Below, piece after piece: positions 1-5,956 of a stretch of 64,000 nucleotides of DNA. Below the pieces are notes generated by a model, which did not search any database, was not told the DNA's origin, and saw only the letters and a list, made by a program, of their open reading frames with translations. A program made the translations under genes and the position numbers. The first letter of the stretch is position 1. Each line of letters begins with the position of its first letter. The DNA is from Ralstonia sp. RRA. Its GTDB lineage: Bacteria; Pseudomonadota; Gammaproteobacteria; Burkholderiales; Burkholderiaceae. The DNA is taken from assembly GCF_037023145.1 (NCBI RefSeq), contig NZ_CP146092.1, positions 1 to 64,000 of the forward strand, written 5' to 3'.

Positions 1-713
1 CGGATGTCTCCATTGCGCAGGAAATGCACTGAGAACTGTCCGGTGCGCTTCGCGTCGTACTCAGGCACCGGTACAACACGCTCCTGGTAGTGCTCATCTC
101 GTTCGTCAGTCCAGCCAATCGTCGCGGTCAGTCCTGACCGCCAAGGGTTAGGGATGGGCGCACAACACGCGAACTTTCCGCCGCCCTGATGGGCGCCAAG
201 AAACCCTCCACCACCACGGCCGTTCACCGTAAAGTGGCCAATAGCCGCGTTGGTATGGTTGTAGCCGACGATGCTTGGTGCGATGGTCTTGTCCTCGCAA
301 CTGCCAAGCAGACCGCCCGTCACGACCGCTACCAAAACCAGCCCCAGCAGCATTGGGGCGATGCCCTTGAAACCGCGGGCAGGCCGCGGACTCAACCTTG
401 CCACAAGCGACCCGACAAGCTGATCGCCATCTGACAGCCGACGGTGACGCGGCCGAACAAGGAAGTACCAGTAGGTCACTGGCGGCGTGATCAGCAATCC
501 GGCGGGCGCGCCGTAGATGCCGAATAACAGCGTGCCCAGCAGGAAATCATCCGCGCCGCAACTCAGCGATTGATCTACGCACGCCACGACCAGGAAGAAG
601 AGGCCGGCCAGCACAATGCCGATGGCGGGCCCCACAACAAAAGAAAGCGCAAAGACCCACTTCCTCCAATGGGCGCGCGCTCCGTTGGAGACTGGTACCC
701 GGGCTGCACTCAT
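1..713 (-). CDS. DUF3304 protein fused to an N-terminal membrane domain (partial, runs off left edge)
   Basis: Reading the minus strand from an ATG at 713, an uninterrupted frame runs to base 1 (237 codons) and continues outside the window. Residues about 18-42 and 56-84 are hydrophobic helices, a basic cytoplasmic-looking loop follows, and a third helix at about 119-140 ends in LLGSC. The rest matches the DUF3304 pattern seen in the two lipoproteins at 3539-4992: the motif SIVGYNHTNAAIGHF, a glycine run (GRGGGG), the CC pair in GGGKFACCAPIPNPW, and GLTATIGW. The DUF3304 part should therefore lie in the periplasm, tethered by helices instead of a lipid. It is probably a third immunity-like paralogue of the lipase island. 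The C-terminus is not visible. The function of DUF3304 as lipase immunity is inferred from position only. Confidence 0.8.
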   Translation of the reverse strand, partial: MSAARVPVSNGARAHWRKWVFALSFVVGPAIGIVLAGLFFLVVACVDQSLSCGADDFLLGTLLFGIYGAPAGLLITPPVTYWYFLVRPRHRRLSDGDQLVGSLVARLSPRPARGFKGIAPMLLGLVLVAVVTGGLLGSCEDKTIAPSIVGYNHTNAAIGHFTVNGRGGGGFLGAHQGGGKFACCAPIPNPWRSGLTATIGWTDERDEHYQERVVPVPEYDAKRTGQFSVHFLRNGDI

Positions 714-800
714 GCCGTGAGCAGAACCTTACGGCCGTGCAGGAAGTACATGTTCAATGTGTCTCTTCCCAAGAATGTCTCAGTAGGCACGACTGCCCCG

Positions 801-1076
801 TTACTGCTGCGGCTTTGCCCACAGTGGACTCTTGTTGTCCGAGGCCAGCACCTGCGCGAGCACGTCCGCATCGGAATCGCGAGCCGGCGCTGCATTGTTC
901 TTGCGGGAGCGCACGATCTTGGAGCGCTTCTTTCCGTGCTTTTTCGCCTGAGCTTTGGCCTTTGTGCTGACTTGAACGGGGTTGGCAGAGGCTTGCGACG
1001 TCGTGGTGAGCTGAGCGCCGATGCTGGCGTTCATCCAGACGGCGGTGAGAAGGGCTGCAGCGATTTTGTATTGCAT
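801..1076 (-). CDS. small Lys/Ala-rich secreted protein with DSDAD-type C-terminal motif
   Basis: A 91-residue protein. Residues 1-21 form a short signal peptide with a likely cleavage site after IGA. The middle is very rich in Lys, Arg, Ala and Ser (KAKAQAKKHGKKRSK), so it should be basic and disordered. The tail DSDADVLAQVLA resembles DPDADLLAALLA in the membrane protein at 9030-9773, and the segment before it (NPVQV then a Lys/Ala-rich stretch) also resembles that protein (TPVKV). It may be a shortened, secreted copy of that C-terminal region. It lies between the membrane-fused DUF3304 gene and a small two-helix protein, all on the same strand, so it belongs to the vgrG1 island. No convincing ribosome binding site is visible. 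Function unknown. Confidence 0.55.
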   Translation of the reverse strand: MQYKIAAALLTAVWMNASIGAQLTTTSQASANPVQVSTKAKAQAKKHGKKRSKIVRSRKNNAAPARDSDADVLAQVLASDNKSPLWAKPQQ

Positions 1077-1099
1077 CGTTCTGAGAGAGGTTGGTTGAT

Positions 1100-1330
1100 T
1101 TAGAAGAAGGGGCCGACCAAGAGAAATGCCAGCACCGTGATGCCCAGCACGATCACACCGCCCACGCCAATCAGGGTATAGGCGATGCTTCGGGCAGCCT
1201 GCCTCTTGCTGGCGGTAGTGCTGGTTACGGGCTTACCGCTCTTGTTGTCGTGGCGCTGCGCGCCGTAAGTCATCAGCAGCAACACCCCACCGAGCAGCAT
1301 GAGGAGCGCGGCGATTGCGAAGATGATCAT
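1100..1330 (-). CDS. small two-helix membrane protein
   Basis: A 76-residue protein with two clear transmembrane helices: residues 1-22 (IIFAIAALLMLLGGVLLLM) and about 49-75 (ending FLLVGPFF). The connecting loop is polar and basic (RHDNKSGKP, SKRQAAR). It sits 70 bp downstream of the lipase gene in the same direction and 23 bp upstream of the small secreted protein. A role as extra immunity or accessory protein for the lipase is possible from position, but nothing in the sequence proves it. No family was recognised. Confidence 0.55.
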   Translation of the reverse strand: MIIFAIAALLMLLGGVLLLMTYGAQRHDNKSGKPVTSTTASKRQAARSIAYTLIGVGGVIVLGITVLAFLLVGPFF

Positions 1331-1400
1331 GGTGATCAGTTAGCAAGCAAGTTGTCGTTGCTTCGGCCGAACATATCCTCGCAACCGACAGGTGCGGACA

Positions 1401-3542
1401 CTAGCTGCGATCGAAAACGCGGCGGTAACGCCCATGCCCATGAGGCTCGCGTCGTGTCTCTGTACCTAGCACCCACATCGCTGCACTGGTGGCCGTGCCA
1501 GCGTTGGCGCGCAAATCAGCGGCATCCGCATCCGTCATCACAGGAACGGTTCCTGGCGATTGCGCGTCGGTCGCAATGACTCGCCGTTCAAACCCATTGA
1601 GTTCGTACTGCTTCGCAATCCGACGCAGGTTTTCGGAATACCCTGGGTTGAGCGCTTTATCGGCCTCTCTCAGCAACCGGTCATGCTCGGCCTTCTTGGC
1701 TTTGATGTCCGCGATGAAGGCCGTGCGTTGAGCAGCGGTGATCGGGCCAAGCAGCCAGAAACCGCCGTGAGAGTCGTGTACATACCTGTCAAAAAACTCG
1801 CTCGCGCTGGCTGGCACCGTCGTTGCTGCATTGACCTCGGCCACGATTTGTTTCTGGAGGGGTGTCGCAGAAGGTGGTCCCTCGACAGCATCAGCAGATC
1901 CGTATCGGCCCGACCGCACAAGTTGTGGCTTGCTTGCCTCTTTGGCGCGCGCAACGTCCTTCCGCCAATCCGACTCCGACTCCCACAGATCTGCTTGGTC
2001 CTGCGCATCAGAATGTGTGTAGGAAAACATCGCCTTGAATGTCGCATCTTCGGACACGTGCGCACGCCAACGCCAGTACAAATGCGTGTGGTGCTGCATG
2101 CGGTTCTCGCAAGGGGGCCCTTTGCCATCGGTCACGCTTTCCTTTTCTGCGAGCTTCGTCCAGTCCGAATATGCAGAAAATGCTGCGTCTAGGTCCGGAG
2201 ACACAACAAAATCTTCGAGGAGTTCCTCTTGCATCTCGTTGTTGGGCAAGAGCTTCACACCTGCATTGCACGCTTCGAAGTACATATCGTTCAAAGCGAT
2301 CTGAGACAAGAGTTCGCTGCGTCCTCCAACCCCCTTACCCTGCGAGCCCGGACCATATCCACCACCAATGTCCGAATGTGCGCCAGGATATATATATTCC
2401 TTGGTATTCTTTGGATAGTTTTTGGCGCCAATGCGAGCAGTGGAGAGAGGGAACGACTGACGAATCTCATGCGCGGCAACGAAGTGCGTTACCTTCTCAA
2501 AATCGCCAATGTCCATCGTTCCGTCGGCCCAATCCATGAACCCGCTGCCCACAGGCGATGAATCTGCCAGGCCAACCGACGCAACGGTGTCGAAAATTCC
2601 CAGAAAACGCATGTTCAGTTCCGCATACCCAACCTTCATTTTCGTGGCCTTGCGAATCCACTGACAGCATGTGCGCGCCTCTGCCGCGCCGCGCGAAAAT
2701 CCGAACACGGAAAGATGAACCTTGGTAATCCGAGGGCGCGCGCTCTTGATCTTAGTAAGCAGTTGTTGCTGAAGATCGGCAAAAACGTTGATCATCTTGT
2801 CGTCACTGAGCCGCCACCAAGTCGCCAAGCCACTTGTACTGGTGACGAGCTCCTTCATCTTGCCTTCTTCGAGAAGATCATCACCGCCAGTTGATGCGTG
2901 ACTCACTGCATTGAGAACCTGCAACATACCCCAGTGAATGCGCGCTTCTCCACCTGCCGCATATGCCTTACCCGCATCCGTCTCTGCGTTCTCGCCAATC
3001 TCTTTGAACTCTGTCCCAACACCGGGCACGTAATATCGAAAGTACTCAGATTGGTCGTTGCGATGGGCGTTAAACAGAACCACGACATTCGAATGCGACT
3101 TCGACGGCATGTCACGCTTCATGTTGTTGTTGGTGCCATCGAAGAACAAGCCGACGTGTATCTCCCTCGTGCAGCTAAGGCTTTGCTTATCCCCGATATC
3201 GGCAGTCCCCGCACGATCACACAACTCACTCAAGGTCGGCTTGCGCTCCCCACGAGAGTCTGAAGACGGCAGGTCAGGGCTGTAGCTCTTGCCGCCCGGC
3301 GGGTTGTCCCACCAATCGTCCTTCGGAGCATTCTCAAGCGGGCGGTATGTCGACTGCCATGTCGCAGCTTTTCCTGGTCCATTTACTCCCGCTGGGTCGT
3401 ACCACAACAGAATCTGCTGCCCTGTACTCTTGAGCAAACACTCCGCCGTGTATGTGGATAAGTTTTTGAAATACCGACAGCGTCGGTCACGCGTGCTTAT
3501 ATCAAAGCTAATCTCGTACCAGCCAGGACGGAACGCGCTCAT
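1401..3542 (-). CDS. T6SS phospholipase effector, DUF2235/Tle1-like
   Basis: A 713-residue protein with a DUF2235 alpha/beta-hydrolase core. The strand entering the fold is HVGLFFDGTNNN (about residues 129-140). The nucleophile elbow is GFSRGAA with Ser283 in the GxSxG pattern. GAHSDIGGGYG near residues 388-398 is the acidic motif typical of Tle1-type lipases and probably supplies the catalytic Asp. DUF2235 proteins next to VgrG are type VI phospholipases that degrade membrane phospholipids of target cells once delivered to the periplasm. The ATG at 3542 overlaps the stop of the upstream DUF3304 lipoprotein by four bases, which indicates translational coupling of effector and presumed immunity. 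Loading is probably by the DUF4123 adaptor and VgrG1 upstream. There is no N-terminal PAAR or MIX motif that I can see, so it is a cargo effector. Substrate specificity cannot be read from the sequence. Confidence 0.88.
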   Translation of the reverse strand: MSAFRPGWYEISFDISTRDRRCRYFKNLSTYTAECLLKSTGQQILLWYDPAGVNGPGKAATWQSTYRPLENAPKDDWWDNPPGGKSYSPDLPSSDSRGERKPTLSELCDRAGTADIGDKQSLSCTREIHVGLFFDGTNNNMKRDMPSKSHSNVVVLFNAHRNDQSEYFRYYVPGVGTEFKEIGENAETDAGKAYAAGGEARIHWGMLQVLNAVSHASTGGDDLLEEGKMKELVTSTSGLATWWRLSDDKMINVFADLQQQLLTKIKSARPRITKVHLSVFGFSRGAAEARTCCQWIRKATKMKVGYAELNMRFLGIFDTVASVGLADSSPVGSGFMDWADGTMDIGDFEKVTHFVAAHEIRQSFPLSTARIGAKNYPKNTKEYIYPGAHSDIGGGYGPGSQGKGVGGRSELLSQIALNDMYFEACNAGVKLLPNNEMQEELLEDFVVSPDLDAAFSAYSDWTKLAEKESVTDGKGPPCENRMQHHTHLYWRWRAHVSEDATFKAMFSYTHSDAQDQADLWESESDWRKDVARAKEASKPQLVRSGRYGSADAVEGPPSATPLQKQIVAEVNAATTVPASASEFFDRYVHDSHGGFWLLGPITAAQRTAFIADIKAKKAEHDRLLREADKALNPGYSENLRRIAKQYELNGFERRVIATDAQSPGTVPVMTDADAADLRANAGTATSAAMWVLGTETRREPHGHGRYRRVFDRS

Positions 3543-4213
3543 TCTTCCTCCTTCGGAAGCACAGGTGGAGGCGGCACATTCTCGCCCATAGGTGAGTTCG
3601 AGGAGGAATCCTTCTGAGCGGACGGCGTCGCTTTCATAGCACGCATCTCGGCCTCCAACCGCGCCCGCCCCGCTGCCTGCGCTCGGGCGCGCTCCTCTTG
3701 TAAGCGGGCTGCACGTCGGTTTGGCTCAAAATGAAAATCTGCCGGCTTAACCGGATAGGGCGGCCCGGGATACTCAGGGTTGCCGGCACCCTTGCTCGAA
3801 ATGATGAGCCTAACCTTGCCCTCAGGCAGGAAATGCACGTGCAGCGTGCCGGTTTCCACGTACTTCTCGATTGGAACTACAGCCTCATGCCAATGCGGCT
3901 TGACGGCATCGCCTGTCGCATTCGGGTCAGAACTGGAAGTCGTCCATTTCACTGTGGCAGTCAGCCCAGGACGCCAAGTCCTTGGATACACCAAACAACA
4001 GACAAAACTTCCACCTCCCCCGTAAGCGAACGAATTACCCGCCCAGGTACCGTCCACATAGAACTGATGGATGTAGTCAGGCGTGTGGTTGTACGAAGTA
4101 ATGCTGGCCGTCGCCTTATCATCCATGGCGTCTGGCTTCGCGGCGCAAGCGGCCAACGCATACAGCGAAGCCGCTGCCACTGCTGTCAACCCTAAAATCT
4201 TCCAAATCTTCAT
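3539..4213 (-). CDS. DUF3304 lipoprotein, presumed lipase immunity protein (copy A)
   Basis: A 224-residue lipoprotein. Residues 1-22 are a lipoprotein signal with lipobox LAAC (Cys23). The mature part carries the DUF3304 hallmarks: YNHTPDYIHQFYVDGTW, the glycine-rich GGGG before a CC pair (FVCCLVYP), TWRPGLTATVKW, and a VHFLPEGKVRL strand. The last 60 residues form a charged helix (EERARAQAAGRARLEAEMRA) and a proline-rich tail (PPPPVLPKEEE). A periplasm-facing lipoprotein coupled by an ATGA overlap to a periplasmic lipase is the usual arrangement for T6SS lipase immunity, so I infer that it neutralises the Tle protein. It is a close paralogue of copy B at 4318-4992. Confidence 0.85.
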   Translation of the reverse strand: MKIWKILGLTAVAAASLYALAACAAKPDAMDDKATASITSYNHTPDYIHQFYVDGTWAGNSFAYGGGGSFVCCLVYPRTWRPGLTATVKWTTSSSDPNATGDAVKPHWHEAVVPIEKYVETGTLHVHFLPEGKVRLIISSKGAGNPEYPGPPYPVKPADFHFEPNRRAARLQEERARAQAAGRARLEAEMRAMKATPSAQKDSSSNSPMGENVPPPPVLPKEEE

Positions 4214-4234
4214 CGTCAGTCACCTTCCTACTAC

Positions 4235-4321
4235 TGATCGGCTCTTGAAATATCGACAGCGTCAACTGCGGGTTCTCGTATCACAACAGACCTCATACCA
4301 GCCGGGGCGGAACGCGTTCAT
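4235..4321 (-). pseudogene. remnant of the 5' end of a second Tle lipase gene
   Basis: On the minus strand an ATG at 4321 overlaps the stop codon of lipoprotein copy B by four bases, exactly as the intact lipase ATG overlaps copy A. Translation gives MNAFRPGWYEVCCDTRTRS, then TGA, then RCRYFK. The intact lipase begins MSAFRPGWYEISFDISTRD followed by RRCRYFK. About 28 codons are recognisable, one is a stop, and similarity ends just before copy A starts. This is the fossil of a duplicated immunity-lipase pair from which nearly the whole lipase gene has been lost. Confidence 0.8.
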
Positions 4322-4992
4322 TTCTCATCCTTCGGAAGCACGGGTGGAGGTGGCAATTTCACTTCGGTGGCGGAACTTGGCGGCAACGCCGTCTCAGCAG
4401 ACGCCCCCCCTTGCATGGCACGCATCTCTGCCTCGAGCTGAGCCCTACCTTCCGCCTGCGCCCGAGCGCGCTCCTCAGCCTCGCGCGCCGCACGTCGGCT
4501 TGGCTCAAAACGAAAATTGGCCGGCTTGACTGGATACGCCGGTCCGGGATAGTTGGGATGACCTGCAACCCAGTTCGAAATGATGAGTCGAACTTTGCCG
4601 CCAGACAGAAAGTGCACATGCAATGTGCCTGTTCCCATGTATTTCTCGATGGGCACCACCGCCTCGTGCCAATGCTCCTTCGCAGCATCACCCTCAGCGT
4701 TCGGATCAGAACTGGAAGTCGTCCATTTCACTTTAGCGATTAGGTCAGGGCGCCAAGTTCTGGGGTATACCAAGCAACAGACAAACTTGCCACCACCACC
4801 GTAGGCGAACGAGTTCCCTCCCCACGTCCCGTCTACATAGAACTGATGGATGTAGTCAGGCGTGTGGTTGTACGAAGTAATGCTGGCCGTCGCCTTGCCA
4901 TCCATCGGGTCCGGCTTCGTGGCGCAAGCTGTCAACGCGCACAGCAAAACCGCCGCCACTGCTGTTACCCCCAAGACTTCCCTAATCCTCAT
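4318..4992 (-). CDS. DUF3304 lipoprotein, presumed lipase immunity protein (copy B)
   Basis: A 224-residue paralogue of copy A, aligned over its full length with a conserved start. The ATG at 4992 is preferred to an in-frame TTG at 4998 because copy A begins at the equivalent ATG. The lipobox is LTAC (Cys23). The central block YNHTPDYIHQFYVDGTW and FVCCLVYPRTWRP are nearly identical to copy A, while the signal peptide and the C-terminal tail have diverged. It lies 14 bp after the DUF4123 adaptor. Its original partner lipase survives only as the remnant at 4235-4321, so it may now give dosage, broadened protection against related lipases, or none. The immunity role is inferred. Confidence 0.82.
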   Translation of the reverse strand: MRIREVLGVTAVAAVLLCALTACATKPDPMDGKATASITSYNHTPDYIHQFYVDGTWGGNSFAYGGGGKFVCCLVYPRTWRPDLIAKVKWTTSSSDPNAEGDAAKEHWHEAVVPIEKYMGTGTLHVHFLSGGKVRLIISNWVAGHPNYPGPAYPVKPANFRFEPSRRAAREAEERARAQAEGRAQLEAEMRAMQGGASAETALPPSSATEVKLPPPPVLPKDEK

Positions 4993-5006
4993 CGTCAATC
5001 ACATTC

Positions 5007-5948
5007 CTACGCGTCGGACGCCGCAGTGTCGACTTCTCTGGGCTCCAGCGCTTTCCAGATTTCTGGCGACCACGCTTTCATGCATTCCTTGAGGCTTGCG
5101 CCTTGAGCAACCTCATTCCAAGTTTCTGCCAACACCGGTAAGCGATAGAACTCCTCGCCGCTGTATACGCTCAACACAGCAAACTGCAGCCGATCAGGCG
5201 CCTGCGTAACGTGGAGCTCGGTTGCGTGCGCCAATGCCTGTGTCAGAGTCTGATACAAGTCGGACCGGCGCCGATCCGCAATCAGTTCAGGCGTCGTTTC
5301 CGAGAGCGCGCTAAAGATGGTGTCAGGTTCGCTTGCGTCGAGTATGGCGCCAAACTGGTGAGCGTCGAACTCCAACGTACCGTCAAGCGGCGATACCACG
5401 GGCTCCGCACCAATCGGCTTGACTGCGAGGAGCTTCGCATGCCCTGCTCGGTCGCAGTAACCCCAGGCCATGACACGCTCGGCCAGCGCAGCATGTTGCG
5501 CTTCGGACAGCGCCGCCCATAGTGCAGGAAGCACCCGCGTATCAGCAAAGCGGCAATGCAGCTCCATGTCGCCGTCCACTCGCACGAGCCCCAGATGGGC
5601 CAGCGTCTCGCACAGGCGATCTGCCGGCTGCTGCGAATACAGCCAACTGAAGGCTGGCGATGCCGCGTGTGCCCTCAGTAGCCTTGCCAACTTCGACGTG
5701 ATTACTTCAACGTCGCGAGGCAACTCAATGAGGTGCGGGGCCTTTTCGCCAAACGAAGCTAATCTCGATTGGGCAAACACATTGTGCGCCGGCCAGCCCC
5801 ACGTCCTCGCCAATGATGCGACTCGCTCGAAATCAACGAGCGCAGCATCGACCAACAACCAAGCTGTGCCAGTTACATCTTGCTGTTGCCAATCACGAAC
5901 TTGCGCAACAGCCTCATCGGCCTCGATTGGATCCGTAAGAAATTCCAT
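5007..5948 (-). CDS. DUF4123 T6SS effector-loading adaptor (lipase island)
   Basis: A 313-residue cytoplasmic protein of the DUF4123 (Tap/TEC) chaperone family. The N-terminal half has the characteristic strand TAWLLVDAALVD and the later block AHLGLVRVDGDMELHCRFADTRVLPALWAAL, with the R-x-x-D-P/R-V-L-P style signature of the family. DUF4123 proteins bind an effector and dock it on the tip of the cognate VgrG before firing. It starts 8 bp after the stop of vgrG1 and is followed by the DUF3304 and lipase genes, so its expected cargo is the Tle1-like lipase. The C-terminal 100 residues are the variable, cargo-specific part in this family. Confidence 0.85.
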   Translation of the reverse strand: MEFLTDPIEADEAVAQVRDWQQQDVTGTAWLLVDAALVDFERVASLARTWGWPAHNVFAQSRLASFGEKAPHLIELPRDVEVITSKLARLLRAHAASPAFSWLYSQQPADRLCETLAHLGLVRVDGDMELHCRFADTRVLPALWAALSEAQHAALAERVMAWGYCDRAGHAKLLAVKPIGAEPVVSPLDGTLEFDAHQFGAILDASEPDTIFSALSETTPELIADRRRSDLYQTLTQALAHATELHVTQAPDRLQFAVLSVYSGEEFYRLPVLAETWNEVAQGASLKECMKAWSPEIWKALEPREVDTAASDA

Positions 5949-5956
5949 GCCCGCCC

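Noticed and set aside
570..1579. Plus-strand frames of 160-180 codons in the left kilobases
   Set aside because: They run opposite the DUF3304 fusion and the small minus-strand genes and have Arg/His/Gln-rich shadow composition.
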